Of a DNA stretch of 64,000 nt, positions 50,635 through 59,620 are shown one piece after another; position 1 is the stretch's first letter, and the number at the start of each line of letters is the position of its first letter. This DNA is from Cellulomonas sp. ES6 (GTDB lineage Bacteria > Actinomycetota > Actinomycetes > Actinomycetales > Cellulomonadaceae). Where the stretch lies: assembly GCF_030053835.1 (NCBI RefSeq), contig NZ_CP125655.1, positions 3,968,001-4,032,000 of the forward strand, read 5' to 3'. The notes beneath the pieces were generated by a model that was not told the DNA's origin, ran no database searches, and saw only the letters and a program-made list of their open reading frames with translations. A program made the translations under genes and the position numbers.

Positions 50635-52188
50635 GTGACCGATCCCCAGACCCCCCCGACCCGCGAGCAGGACGTCACGGACGCACCGGGGGACCCGCAG
50701 CAGGCCGCGCGGGACGCCCAGCGGGTCGCCGACGACGTCGTCGCACGCGTGCTGGCCCGGGCGGGCACGGCGCTCCAGGACGGCGCGACCGTCCACACCG
50801 CGCACGACGGGGAGCAGCTCGACCTCGAGGAGCGCACGTCGCTGCGCCGGGTGGCGGGGCTCTCGACGGAGCTCCAGGACGTCACCGAGGTCGAGTACCG
50901 GCAGCTCCGGCTGGAGCGCGTGGTGCTCGTCGGCCTCTGGGGCGGCCCGGGCACGACGCAGGAGACCGCCGAGATCTCGCTGCGGGAGCTCGCGGCGCTC
51001 GCCGAGACGGCCGGCTCCGAGGTGCTGGACGGGCTGCTGCAGCGCCGGTCCACGCCCGACCCCGGCACGTACCTCGGGTCCGGCAAGGCCGCGGAGCTCG
51101 CGGGCGTCGTCCTGGCCGTCGGCGCGGACACCGTCGTCGTCGACGGGGAGCTGGCGCCCTCGCAGCGCCGCGCGCTCGAGGACGTCGTCAAGGTGAAGGT
51201 CGTCGACCGGACCGCCCTGATCCTCGACATCTTCGCCCAGCACGCCAAGTCGCGGGAGGGCAAGGCGCAGGTCGAGCTCGCGCAGCTCGAGTACCTGCTC
51301 CCGCGCCTGCGCGGCTGGGGCGAGTCGATGTCCCGGCAGGCGGGTGGCCAGGTCGGCGGCGCCGGGGCCGGCATGGGCTCCCGCGGACCCGGTGAGACGA
51401 AGATCGAGCTGGACCGCCGCCGCATCCGCAACCGGATGGCCAAGCTGCGCCGCGAGATCGCCGCGATGGAGCCCGCCCGGCAGACCAAGCGGGCGTCCCG
51501 GAAGAAGAACGCGATCCCGTCGGTGGCGATCGCCGGCTACACCAACGCCGGCAAGTCCTCGCTGCTGAACCGGCTCACCGACGCCGGCGTCCTCGTGGAG
51601 AACGCGCTGTTCGCCACGCTGGACCCGACCGTGCGCCGCGCCCAGGCCGCGGACGGCCGCGTGTACACCCTGGCGGACACGGTGGGCTTCGTCCGGAACC
51701 TGCCGCACCAGCTCGTGGAGGCCTTCCGGTCGACGCTCGAGGAGGTCGCCGACGCTGACCTGGTGCTGCACGTCGTGGACGCCTCGCACCCCGACCCGGA
51801 GGGGCAGATCGCCGCGGTGCGGCACGTGTTCGCCGACATCCCGGGCGCGATGGACGTGCCCGAGATCATCGTGCTGAACAAGGCCGACCTCGCCGAGCCG
51901 GAGGCGCTCGCCCGCCTGCGCTCGCGCGAGCACGGCGCGGTCGTCGTCTCGGCGCACACCGGCGACGGGATCGACGAGCTCCAGGCGGTCATCGCCGACC
52001 AGCTCCCGCGCCCGGGCGTCACGGTCGACGTCGTGATCCCGTACGACCGCGGCGACCTGGTCCACCGGGTGCACGAGACCGGTGAGATCGACGCGGAGGA
52101 GCACACCGAGCTCGGGACGGCGCTGCGCGGGCGGGTCGACGCCGGCCTCGCGTCCGAGCTGGCGGCCGCAGCGGTCCGCGGCCGCTGA
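50635..52188 (+). CDS. hflX: GTPase HflX (ribosome-associated)
   Basis: A 517-residue HflX that splits stalled ribosomes under stress. The N-terminal HflX domain (LVGLWGG, STPDPGTYLGSGKAAEL, LILDIFAQHAKSREGKAQVE) is followed by a basic helix and the GTPase: GYTNAGKSS from residue 301, DTVGFVRNLPHQLVEAF, VLNKADL. The first 35 residues are polar and extra. GTG 50635 has GAAGGA just upstream. Confidence 0.94.
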   Translation: MTDPQTPPTREQDVTDAPGDPQQAARDAQRVADDVVARVLARAGTALQDGATVHTAHDGEQLDLEERTSLRRVAGLSTELQDVTEVEYRQLRLERVVLVGLWGGPGTTQETAEISLRELAALAETAGSEVLDGLLQRRSTPDPGTYLGSGKAAELAGVVLAVGADTVVVDGELAPSQRRALEDVVKVKVVDRTALILDIFAQHAKSREGKAQVELAQLEYLLPRLRGWGESMSRQAGGQVGGAGAGMGSRGPGETKIELDRRRIRNRMAKLRREIAAMEPARQTKRASRKKNAIPSVAIAGYTNAGKSSLLNRLTDAGVLVENALFATLDPTVRRAQAADGRVYTLADTVGFVRNLPHQLVEAFRSTLEEVADADLVLHVVDASHPDPEGQIAAVRHVFADIPGAMDVPEIIVLNKADLAEPEALARLRSREHGAVVVSAHTGDGIDELQAVIADQLPRPGVTVDVVIPYDRGDLVHRVHETGEIDAEEHTELGTALRGRVDAGLASELAAAAVRGR

Positions 52189-52232
52189 CGCCCGTCGACG
52201 ACGCCGCGTGCGGGGCTGTCGGCGCGCGCGAC

Positions 52233-52238
52233 TACCCT
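52233..52238 (+). promoter_or_regulatory. -10 hexamer TACCCT of the DinG-type helicase
   Basis: TACCCT, 6 nt, GTG 52245. Confidence 0.55.
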
Positions 52239-52244
52239 GTCCGG

Positions 52245-54419
52245 GTGCCTGATCCAGCCCCGGACGTCGACCACCTCCTCGACGTGGCGGTGGCGGCGCT
52301 CGGCGGTGCGCCGCGCGAGGGCCAGCGGCGCATGGCCCGGGAGGTCGCCGACGCCATCGAGGCCGGCCGGCACGTGATGGTCCAGGCGGGCACCGGCACC
52401 GGGAAGTCGCTCGGGTACCTGGTGCCGTCGGTCCGGCACGCCGTGCTGGCCGACGAGCGCGTCGTGGTCTCGACGGCCACGCTCGCCCTGCAGCGTCAGG
52501 TCATGACGCGCGACCTGCCGCTCGTCGCGGACGCGCTCGCCCCGGAGCTGCCGCGGCCCCCGCAGGTCGCCCTGCTGAAGGGCTGGCACAACTACGTCTG
52601 CGTGCACAAGACCGCGGGCGGCTACCCGCCGGACGACCAGGGCATGCTGTTCGACCTGGGGGACCGCGGTGCGGCGGACCACCCCGCGACCGCGGAGGCG
52701 ACGGACGGCGAGCCCGCGGAGAAGGAGTCGCTCGGGGCCCAGGTGGTCCGGCTGCGGGAGTGGGCGGAGGCCACGGAGACCGGCGACCGGGACGACCTGG
52801 TGCCCGGCGTCGGTGACCGCGCGTGGCGGCAGGTCTCCGTGACGGCGCTGGAGTGCCTGGGGCAGCGGTGCCCGGTGCTCGACGAGTGCTTCCCCGAGCG
52901 CGCGCGGGCCGCGGCGCGGTCCGCCGACGTCGTCGTGACGAACCACGCGATGCTCGGGATCGCGGCGTCCGGCTCGCCCGGCGTGCTGCCCGAGCACCAG
53001 GTGCTCGTGGTCGACGAGGCGCACGAGCTCGCCGACCGCGTCACGGCGCAGTCGACCGCGGAGCTGTCGGTGGCCACCGTCGAGCACGCCGGGCGGATCG
53101 CGCGCCGCCACGCCGGTGTCGCGACGACCGACCTCGACGGTGCCGCCGCGGCGCTCGGCACCGCCCTCATGCAGCTGCCCGAGGGCCGGTTCGCCCAGGG
53201 GCTGCCGGAGGGCACGCGCGCCACCGTGGCGATGGTGCGGGACGCCGCGCGGTCGCTGCTCACCGCCCTGCGTCCGGAGAAGCCCGCCGCGGGCGAGAGC
53301 GCCCAGCCGGACCCGGGCCTGAAGATCGCGACGTCCGCGGTGCTGGCGCTGTTCGAGGTGGCCGAGCGGATGGCGGCGGACCCCGACGACCAGCGGTTCA
53401 CCGTCCTGTGGTGCTCTCGCGGGGAGCGCGACGGGGCGACCCGGCTGTACGCGGCGCCCCTCGCGGTGAACGGCCTGATCCGCACGAACCTGCTGGCCGG
53501 GAGGGCGTCCGTGCTGACCTCGGCCACGCTCAGCCTCGGCGGGGAGTTCCGGCCGATGGCGCGGGCGATCGGCCTCGAGGGGGCGGGCGAGGCGGCCGCC
53601 GCGACGGCCTCCGTGGCGACGCCCGCGGCGGTGCTCGGGGCGCCGGGCGGGAGCGAGGGGACGGACGCGGGGGGTGCGGCGTCCGCGGGGGAGGCGTCCG
53701 CTCGCGGGCGGGCGGGCGCCGAGGGGACCGGGTCGTCCGCGACCGCGACACTGCCCTGGCACGGCGTGGACGTCGGCAGCCCGTTCGACTACCCGCGCCA
53801 GGGCATCCTCTACATCGCGCGCCGCCTGCCGCCCCCCGGGCGCGAGCCGGCGACCGACGCGCAGCTCGACGAGATCGAGGCGCTCGTCACGGCCGCCGGC
53901 GGCCGGACCCTCGGGCTGTTCTCGTCGCGCCGCGCCGCGGTGGCCGTCGGCGAGGCGATGCGCGAGCGGCTGGACGTCCCGGTGCTCGTGCAGGGCGAGG
54001 ACCAGCTCCCGACGCTGGTGCGGCGGTTCGCGGAGGACGAGGCCACGTGCCTGTTCGGCACCCTGTCGCTCTGGCAGGGCGTCGACGTCCCGGGCCGGGC
54101 GAACCAGCTCGTGATCATCGACCGCATCCCGTTCCCGCGCCCGGACGACCCCGTGCGGTCGGCCCGCTCCGAGGCCGTCGCCGCGGCCGGGGGCAACGGG
54201 TTCATGTCCGTCGCGGCCACCCACGCGGCGCTGCTGCTCGCGCAGGGGGCCGGGCGCCTCATCCGGTCCGTGGACGACCGGGGCGTCGTCGCCGTCCTCG
54301 ACCCGCGTCTCGCCACGGCGCGGTACGGGGAGTTCCTGGCGCGGTCGCTGCCGGCGTTCTGGCGCACCACGGACCGCGAGGTCGCGCTCGGGGCGCTGCG
54401 CCGGCTCGCGCAGCCCTGA
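52245..54419 (+). CDS. dinG: DinG/XPD-type ATP-dependent DNA helicase
   Basis: A 724-residue SF2 helicase. Walker A AGTGTGKS is at 48-55 and DEAH at 257-260 in LVVDEAHELAD; motif VI is in LAQGAGRLIRS. Cysteines in YVCVHK and ALECLGQRCPVLDEC are placed for an iron-sulfur cluster as in DinG/XPD. A Gly/Ala/Ser-rich insertion of about 55 residues lies near 450-505. It probably unwinds D-loops, R-loops or G-quadruplexes; the role is inferred. GTG start with a leaderless-type hexamer. Confidence 0.9.
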   Translation: MPDPAPDVDHLLDVAVAALGGAPREGQRRMAREVADAIEAGRHVMVQAGTGTGKSLGYLVPSVRHAVLADERVVVSTATLALQRQVMTRDLPLVADALAPELPRPPQVALLKGWHNYVCVHKTAGGYPPDDQGMLFDLGDRGAADHPATAEATDGEPAEKESLGAQVVRLREWAEATETGDRDDLVPGVGDRAWRQVSVTALECLGQRCPVLDECFPERARAAARSADVVVTNHAMLGIAASGSPGVLPEHQVLVVDEAHELADRVTAQSTAELSVATVEHAGRIARRHAGVATTDLDGAAAALGTALMQLPEGRFAQGLPEGTRATVAMVRDAARSLLTALRPEKPAAGESAQPDPGLKIATSAVLALFEVAERMAADPDDQRFTVLWCSRGERDGATRLYAAPLAVNGLIRTNLLAGRASVLTSATLSLGGEFRPMARAIGLEGAGEAAAATASVATPAAVLGAPGGSEGTDAGGAASAGEASARGRAGAEGTGSSATATLPWHGVDVGSPFDYPRQGILYIARRLPPPGREPATDAQLDEIEALVTAAGGRTLGLFSSRRAAVAVGEAMRERLDVPVLVQGEDQLPTLVRRFAEDEATCLFGTLSLWQGVDVPGRANQLVIIDRIPFPRPDDPVRSARSEAVAAAGGNGFMSVAATHAALLLAQGAGRLIRSVDDRGVVAVLDPRLATARYGEFLARSLPAFWRTTDREVALGALRRLAQP

Positions 54420-54559
54420 TCGCGCGTCCGGGCCCGCGCGGGCCCGTGACGTGCGTCGCAGCCGAGCGGACGCACAGCCGGCCCGGGGGCGGCTAGCCTC
54501 GTGCGCAGCAGCGCGCCGACCGGCGCCGACGCAGCACCAGCACCACCGGGAGGACCGCC

Positions 54560-55573
54560 GTGAGCGATCAGACGAACGACGTCGAGGGCGACGAGCTCGG
54601 ACTGCCGGGGACCGCCGCCGGACCGCGCCGCACCACCAAGCTCGCCGTCGTGGGCGCGGGCGCCGTCGGGTCGACCATGGCGTACGCGGCGCTGATGCGC
54701 GGCGCGGCCCGCAGCGTGGTGCTGTACGACATCAACAAGGCCAAGGTGGAGGCGGAGGCGCTCGACCTGGGCCACGGCATCCAGTTCATGCCGATGGCCG
54801 AGGTGGTCGGGTCCGACGACATCGCCGCGTGCGCGGACGCGGACGTCGTCATGGTCACCGCCGGGGCGAAGCAGAAGCCGGGCCAGACCCGCATCGACCT
54901 GGCCGAGGCCACGATCTCGCTGGTCAAGAAGATCCTGCCGTCGCTCGTCGAGGTGGCGCCGAACGCGGTGTACGTGATGGTGACCAACCCGGTCGACATC
55001 GTGACGTACGCGGCGCTGCGGGTGTCCGGCCTGCCGCCGACCCAGCTCTTCGGCTCCGGGACCGTCCTGGACTCCTCCCGGCTGCGGTACCTCATCGCGC
55101 AGTACACCGGCGTCGCCGTGCAGAACGTGCACGCGTACATCGCGGGCGAGCACGGCGACACCGAGCTGCCGCTGTGGTCGTCCGCCACGATCGGTGGTGT
55201 CCCGCTGCTCGACTGGAACGCGATGGACGGCCACGTGCCGCTGACGCGCGAGGTGCGCGACTCGATCGCCCGCGAGGTGGTCGACTCCGCGTACCGGATC
55301 ATCGCCGGCAAGGGCGCGACCAACTACGCGGTGGCGCTGGCCGGGTCCCGGATCATCGAGGCGATCGTCAAGGACGAGCGGCGGATCCTGCCCGTGTCGT
55401 CGCTGCTGGACGGCTACCACGGCATCTCGGACGTGTGCCTCTCGGTGCCGTCGGTGGTGGGGCGCTCCGGCGTGGGCGAGCGGCTCCAGGTGCCGATGTC
55501 GACGGACGAGCTCGCGGGGCTCAAGCGCTCGGCCGAGTCGCTGCGGGCGGTGGCGCGGCGCTTCGGGCTCTGA
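54560..55573 (+). CDS. ldh: L-lactate dehydrogenase
   Basis: A 337-residue NAD-dependent enzyme interconverting pyruvate and L-lactate. Rossmann motif VVGAGAVGSTMAYAAL, catalytic His198 in AGEHGDTELPLWSS, and SGTVLDSSRLRYLIA with the substrate Arg. Residues such as AKQKPGQTR in the active-site loop (Gln) argue for lactate over malate. A polar N-terminal extension of about 25 residues precedes the fold. GTG with GGGAGGA upstream; a TAGCCT near 54494 may be its promoter. Convergent with LysR, 19 nt apart. Confidence 0.94.
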   Translation: MSDQTNDVEGDELGLPGTAAGPRRTTKLAVVGAGAVGSTMAYAALMRGAARSVVLYDINKAKVEAEALDLGHGIQFMPMAEVVGSDDIAACADADVVMVTAGAKQKPGQTRIDLAEATISLVKKILPSLVEVAPNAVYVMVTNPVDIVTYAALRVSGLPPTQLFGSGTVLDSSRLRYLIAQYTGVAVQNVHAYIAGEHGDTELPLWSSATIGGVPLLDWNAMDGHVPLTREVRDSIAREVVDSAYRIIAGKGATNYAVALAGSRIIEAIVKDERRILPVSSLLDGYHGISDVCLSVPSVVGRSGVGERLQVPMSTDELAGLKRSAESLRAVARRFGL

Positions 55574-55592
55574 GCGACCGCGGCGCCGGGTC

Positions 55593-56552
55593 TCAGACGC
55601 GCCCGGTCGCGCCACGCGGCCGGACGTGGGGGTGCTCGACGCCCGAGGCCGCGGTGCGCAGTGCGGCGAGCGCGGCGGCGACCGCCGGGACCCGCGCCGT
55701 CCCGGGTGCCGCGACGGCCTCGACGACGCGCGACGTCCCGGGGCGCGCCGGGTGGACCGTGACGCCGGGGTGCGGCAGGGCGGCGAGCGCGAGCCCGGGC
55801 AGCGTCGCCACCCCGAGCCCCGCGCGGACCAGCCCGAGCACGGCCAGGTAGTCGTCGGTGGCGAAGTCCACCCGGGGCGCGAACCCGGCGCGCGCGCACG
55901 CGCCCACGAGCTGCGCGCGGCACTGCGGGCAGCCGGCGATCCACGGGCGGTCCGCGAGCGTGCCGAGCGCCACCGGCTCCCCGGACCGGCGGCCGTCGGC
56001 GGCAGGCAGCACCACGAGGACGTCGTCGTCCAGCAGCGGCACCCGGAGCAGGCCGCGGCCCTCCCCGTCGTCCGGCGGCGCGGCGTCCGCGGCGCGGAAC
56101 GTCAGGGCGACGTCGACCCTGCCGGCGGCGAGCTCGGCGAGCGCCTCGGGCGGCTCCGCCTCGGCGAACGTCGTGCTCAGGCCGGGGTGCTCGGCACGGA
56201 GCGCGGCGAGCGCGGCGGGCAGCAGGGTGGCGGCGCCCGAGGGGAACGCGGCGACGCGCACCCGCCCGGCCCGCAGCGACGCCACGGCCGCGACCTCCTC
56301 CAGCGTCGCGTCGAGCGCCGACTGCACGGCGGCGGCGTTCCGCGCGAGCACCAGGCCGGCCTCCGTCAGGCGCACGCCACGCCCCGCGCGGACGACGACC
56401 GGCGTGCCGACCGCCCGCTCCACCGCCCGGAGCTGCTGGCTGGCGGCGGGCTGCGTCAGCCCGAGGGAGCGCGCGGCGGCGGTCACGCTGCCGGTGTCGT
56501 GCACCGCGCGGACGAGGCGGAGGGCGGCGGCGTCGAGCGGTCGGGGCGACAT
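55593..56552 (-). CDS. LysR-family transcriptional regulator
   Basis: A 319-residue LysR regulator. The winged helix-turn-helix is at about residues 8-65 (VRAVHDTGSVTAAARSLGLT, PAASQQLRAVERAVG), followed by an effector domain. A Cys208-Pro-Gln-Cys211 pair in the effector domain could bind metal or sense redox. ATG 56552 is chosen because TATGCT lies 6 nt upstream. It is divergent from the aminotransferase-like gene and most likely regulates it. Confidence 0.92.
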   Translation of the reverse strand: MSPRPLDAAALRLVRAVHDTGSVTAAARSLGLTQPAASQQLRAVERAVGTPVVVRAGRGVRLTEAGLVLARNAAAVQSALDATLEEVAAVASLRAGRVRVAAFPSGAATLLPAALAALRAEHPGLSTTFAEAEPPEALAELAAGRVDVALTFRAADAAPPDDGEGRGLLRVPLLDDDVLVVLPAADGRRSGEPVALGTLADRPWIAGCPQCRAQLVGACARAGFAPRVDFATDDYLAVLGLVRAGLGVATLPGLALAALPHPGVTVHPARPGTSRVVEAVAAPGTARVPAVAAALAALRTAASGVEHPHVRPRGATGRV

Positions 56553-56558
56553 CCTTGG

Positions 56559-56564
56559 AGCATA
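56559..56564 (-). promoter_or_regulatory. -10 hexamer TATGCT of the lysR gene
   Basis: TATGCT on the minus strand, 6 nt, ATG 56552. The 81-nt divergent spacer is AT-richer than its surroundings and probably holds the LysR site. Confidence 0.5.
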
Positions 56565-56620
56565 AGCTAGACGCATGGGTACGGGAGAAACTGGCGCTTG
56601 TCCGCATGATCGTCTCCGGG

Positions 56621-56626
56621 CAGAGT
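56621..56626 (+). promoter_or_regulatory. -10-like hexamer CAGAGT of the aminotransferase-V gene
   Basis: CAGAGT, 7 nt, ATG 56634. Confidence 0.35.
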
Positions 56627-56633
56627 CTCCGGC

Positions 56634-57698
56634 ATGCGATCCCTCGACGAGCTGCGCGCCGACTTCGACCCCGCGCCGGGCTACCTGAACGCCGCGACCG
56701 CGGGCGTCGCGCCGCGGCGGACGGTGCAGGCGCTCCGGGACGACCTGGACCGCTGGGGCGGCGGCCGGCTCGACGTGCCGGGCTACGAGGCGGCCGTCCG
56801 CGCCGCGCGCGCGTCGTTCGCGCACCTCGTGGGCGTGCCCGTGACACGCGTCGCGATCGGGTCGCAGGTCTCGGCGATGACGTCGCTCGTCGCGGGCTCC
56901 CTCCCGGACGGCGCGCGGGTCGTCTGCGTGGACGGCGACTTCACGTCCGTGGTGTTCCCGTTCCTCGCGCAGGGCGACCGGATCCGGGTCGAGCACGTGC
57001 CGGCCACGCGGCTGGCCGAGGCGGTCGTGCCCGGCGTGGACCTCGTGGCCTACGCACTGGTCCAGTCGGCCACGGGGGAGGTGCTCGACGACGAGGCCGT
57101 GGTCGCGGCGGCGCGCTCGGCCGGTGCCCGCACGCTGTGCGACCTGACGCAGGCGGCCGGGTGGCTCCCCGTGGACGCGGGCCGGTACGACGTGTCCGTC
57201 ACGGCCGCGTACAAGTGGCTCTGCGCCCCGCGCGGCACCGGGTTCCTCACCGTGCGCGAGGAGGCGCAGGACGGGCTGCGACCCGCGCAGGCGGGCTGGT
57301 ACGCCGGCGAGGACCCGTGGGCCTCCTGCTACGGGCCCGCGATGCACCTGGCGTCCGACGCGCGCCGGTACGACGTCTCCCCGGCCTGGCAGGCGTGGCT
57401 CGGTGCCGCGGAGTCGCTCGACGCGTTCGCCACGACCGACCCCGCCGCCGTGCGGGCGCACGGGGTCGGCCTCGCGGACGCCCTCCGCGCGGGGCTGGGT
57501 CTGGAGCCCGGCGGGTCCGCCGTCGTCAGCCTCGCGGACCCGGACGGCAGCCGCCTGGCCGCCCTGGGCGCGGCCGGGTGCCGCGTTGCCGGGCGGGCCG
57601 GGCGCGTCCGGCTCGCCTTCCACGTCTGGAACGACGAGGAGGACGTCGCGCGCGCCCTCGCGGCGCTGACGTCGACGGGCGGGGACGCCGCGGCCTGA
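56634..57698 (+). CDS. Class V aminotransferase-fold PLP enzyme
   Basis: A 354-residue PLP enzyme of the NifS/kynureninase/isopenicillin-epimerase fold. The PLP lysine is K194 in VTAAYKWLCAPRGTGF; LCDLTQAAGWLPVDAG supplies the ring-stacking and Asp residues. It begins LRADFDPAPGYLNAATAGVAP. No catalytic Cys loop for a desulfurase stands out, so the reaction is open (lyase, epimerase or desulfurase-like). Divergent from LysR, which probably controls it. Confidence 0.85.
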   Translation: MRSLDELRADFDPAPGYLNAATAGVAPRRTVQALRDDLDRWGGGRLDVPGYEAAVRAARASFAHLVGVPVTRVAIGSQVSAMTSLVAGSLPDGARVVCVDGDFTSVVFPFLAQGDRIRVEHVPATRLAEAVVPGVDLVAYALVQSATGEVLDDEAVVAAARSAGARTLCDLTQAAGWLPVDAGRYDVSVTAAYKWLCAPRGTGFLTVREEAQDGLRPAQAGWYAGEDPWASCYGPAMHLASDARRYDVSPAWQAWLGAAESLDAFATTDPAAVRAHGVGLADALRAGLGLEPGGSAVVSLADPDGSRLAALGAAGCRVAGRAGRVRLAFHVWNDEEDVARALAALTSTGGDAAA

Positions 57699-57804
57699 GC
57701 GCGGCGGGTCGCCCGAGGGGCGGTCGACGTCCGCGGGCGTCCCCGGCCCGGTGGTCCGGGCGGGCGCCGCCGCCGAGGTCCGGGCGGCGTCGCGGCGGGC
57801 GCCG

Positions 57805-58545
57805 CTACAGCGCGCGCAGCACCGAGACGACGCGGCCGAGCACCTGGGCGTGGTCGCCGTCGATCGGCGAGTACGCGGGGTTCTGCGGCATCAGCCAGAC
57901 GTGGCCGTCGGTGCGCTTGAGCGTCTTGACGGTCGCCTCGCCGTCGAGCATCGCGGCGACGATCTCGCCGTTCTCGGCCACGGGCTGGCGGCGGACGACG
58001 ACCCAGTCGCCGTCGCAGATCGCGGCGTCGACCATCGAGTCGCCGACGACCTTGAGCAGGAACAGGTCGCCGGCGCCGACGAGCTGGCGGGGGAGCGGGA
58101 AGACGTCCTCGACCAGCTGCTCGGCGAGGATGGGCCCGCCGGCGGCGATCCGGCCGACCACCGGCACGTAGGCCGCCTCGGGCACGCCGTCGCGGGGGGC
58201 GCTGTCCTCGTCGCCGAGGCCCGCGACGCCCGGCAGGGGGGCGACGCCGCGTGAGTCGTCCGGCTGGACGACCTCGATGGCGCGCGGCCGGTTGGGGTCG
58301 CGTCGCAGGTAGCCCTTGCGCTCGAGCGCGGTCAGCTGGTGCTTGACGCTCGACGGGCTCGTGAGGCCGACGGCGTCGCCGATCTCGCGCATGCTCGGCG
58401 GGTAGCCGCGGGACTCGACCGAGGCCCGCACGGTCTCCAGCACCAGGCGCTGCCGCGGGGTCAGCCCGTCGCCCTCCGCGTCGAGCTCGACCACGGCAGG
58501 CCCGTCTGCCGCGCCCGCCGTCGCGCCGGATCCCTCGATGGCCAT
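57805..58545 (-). CDS. lexA: LexA repressor
   Basis: A 246-residue SOS repressor. The DNA-binding winged helix covers about residues 29-92 ([40 protein letters not shown]). The self-cleavage site is Ala135-Gly136 in RIAAGGPIL; the catalytic dyad is Ser170 in VVGDSM and Lys207 in ATVKTLK. An Asp/Pro/Gly linker joins the domains. ATG 58545 is preferred with GGGAG close by; an ATG at 58632 would add 29 low-complexity residues. Autoregulated through the box at 58720. Confidence 0.97.
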   Translation of the reverse strand: MAIEGSGATAGAADGPAVVELDAEGDGLTPRQRLVLETVRASVESRGYPPSMREIGDAVGLTSPSSVKHQLTALERKGYLRRDPNRPRAIEVVQPDDSRGVAPLPGVAGLGDEDSAPRDGVPEAAYVPVVGRIAAGGPILAEQLVEDVFPLPRQLVGAGDLFLLKVVGDSMVDAAICDGDWVVVRRQPVAENGEIVAAMLDGEATVKTLKRTDGHVWLMPQNPAYSPIDGDHAQVLGRVVSVLRAL

Positions 58546-58719
58546 CTCCGCTCCCGTCTCCGTGGCGCCGGTGCCTGCCGCACCCGTCCGCCGAGCCGGG
58601 CGACCGCGCAGGTCACGGGGCTGCGGACCCACCCGGCGGCGTCCGCCCGGCGGTCGTGTCAGACCCTCGTGGTGCGCTGTTCCCGACGTCCCCGAGCGTA
58701 GGGCGCGCGGACGGGTGGA

Positions 58720-58735
58720 TCAAACACCTGTTCGA
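58720..58735. promoter_or_regulatory. lexA: LexA box proximal to lexA
   Basis: TCAAACACCTGTTCGA: one mismatch to TCGAAC-N4-GTTCGA. On the minus strand the N4 is AGGT, identical to the recA box, and GATGTCGAG lies upstream of both. Confidence 0.85.
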
Positions 58736-58771
58736 TCGTGTCTCGACATCGCGCTCCGGGTGTGGTTCAGT

Positions 58772-58787
58772 TCGTACAGACGTTCGA
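58772..58787. promoter_or_regulatory. LexA box upstream of the LysM gene, distal
   Basis: TCGTACAGACGTTCGA: one mismatch to the consensus. It abuts the next box with no gap. Confidence 0.65.
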
Positions 58788-58803
58788 ACGAACAGGTGTT
58801 CGA
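58788..58803. promoter_or_regulatory. LexA box upstream of the LysM gene, proximal
   Basis: ACGAACAGGTGTTCGA: one mismatch to the consensus, with the same AGGT centre as the recA and lexA boxes. Confidence 0.85.
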
Positions 58804-58839
58804 CGGGTCGCGAGGCGGCCCAGGAGGGAAGTGGTGGAG

Positions 58840-59277
58840 ATGAGCGCCATCGCAGTGCAGCCGCGACTCGGGACGCGTCCCGTGGCCGAGCGGCCGGCCC
58901 GTCCTCGTCCTGCCGCGATGGGCCCGGTGACGGCGCGGTCCGCCGGCCGGGAGCGCACCGCCGCGCGTCCGTCCGCCGCCCCCGAGGCGACGCTGCACCT
59001 GACGCGCCGGGGTCGCGCGGTCCTGCTCCTCCTGGCCCTGCTCGTGGTGCTCGGAGGGGTCGTCGGTGGCCGCGCGGTGGCGGACGGTCCGCAGCAGGCG
59101 ACCGAGGTCACGACCCACGCCGTGGTGGCCGGCGAGACGCTCTGGCAGATCGCCGCCGACGTGGCGGCCCCGGGCGAGGATGTGCGCGACGTCGTGCTGC
59201 GGCTCCAGGAGCTCAACAGCCTGCCGGACGCCTCGCTGATGGCGGGTCAGGTGCTGCTGCTGCCTGCGGGCTCCTGA
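58840..59277 (+). CDS. LysM-domain membrane protein, SOS-controlled (YneA/ChiZ-like)
   Basis: A 145-residue protein: a basic Arg/Pro/Ala-rich cytoplasmic N-terminus of about 55 residues, one membrane helix (AVLLLLALLVVLGGVVGG), and an external C-terminal LysM domain (THAVVAGETLWQIAADVA to AGQVLLLPAGS). Its architecture and position, divergent from lexA with LexA boxes at its promoter, match the SOS division inhibitors YneA (Bacillus) and Rv2719c/ChiZ (mycobacteria). It probably halts septation during DNA damage; this is inferred. ATG 58840 is used; GTGs at 58831 and 58834 sit closer to the AGGAGGG site and are possible. Confidence 0.85.
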   Translation: MSAIAVQPRLGTRPVAERPARPRPAAMGPVTARSAGRERTAARPSAAPEATLHLTRRGRAVLLLLALLVVLGGVVGGRAVADGPQQATEVTTHAVVAGETLWQIAADVAAPGEDVRDVVLRLQELNSLPDASLMAGQVLLLPAGS

Positions 59278-59326
59278 CCTGCTGGTCCGGTGCATCCGGG
59301 CCGCCGTGAATAACGGCACGGGACGC

Positions 59327-59356
59327 TTGCGTAATTGGGACGCCTGCCTCTACTGT
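59327..59356 (+). promoter_or_regulatory. Promoter-like TTGCGT-N18-TACTGT
   Basis: TTGCGT at 59327-59332 and TACTGT at 59351-59356 with an 18-nt spacer, in a locally AT-richer patch with no gene start close behind. The same TACTGT is the recA -10. Confidence 0.5.
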
Positions 59357-59362
59357 GGTGCC

Positions 59363-59540
59363 ACCTCGAACGGCTGGCTGGGGGGCTCGCCGCGAGGGAC
59401 GCGTCGTCGCCGGCACCGTGGGTTCGTCCCGCCGCCCGGCGCGAGGCGTGCAGCAACCGTCCGCGCGAGGCGAGTCGCCCGGACGAGACGGGATGGGGGC
59501 GTCCCCACGGGGGTGGCCGCACACGCGGCCACCCCCGTCG
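59363..59540 (+). ncRNA. Candidate small RNA of about 175 nt
   Basis: The stretch lies between the promoter-like element and a strong hairpin terminator, with no convincing reading frame. It fills most of the first half of the 483-nt gap 59278-59760. I do not recognise a known RNA family (6S, 6C or a named riboswitch). The gene after it is on the opposite strand, so it is not a leader. Confidence 0.35.
59507..59538 (+). terminator. Strong hairpin, 14-bp stem
   Basis: ACGGGGGTGGCCGC, loop ACAC, GCGGCCACCCCCGT: a perfect 14-bp stem without a T-run. It could end the candidate small RNA or the LysM transcript. Confidence 0.8.
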
Positions 59541-59620
59541 TCATCTCCGGGCCGGGCGCACGCGTCCCGGCAGGACGGGCGGGGCCGGTGCCCGGAGCGC
59601 CCCGGGGCCGGTCGACGTCG

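Noticed and set aside
54560..55573. Malate dehydrogenase
   Set aside because: The active-site loop AKQKPGQTR, with Gln instead of Arg at the specificity position, fits lactate dehydrogenase.
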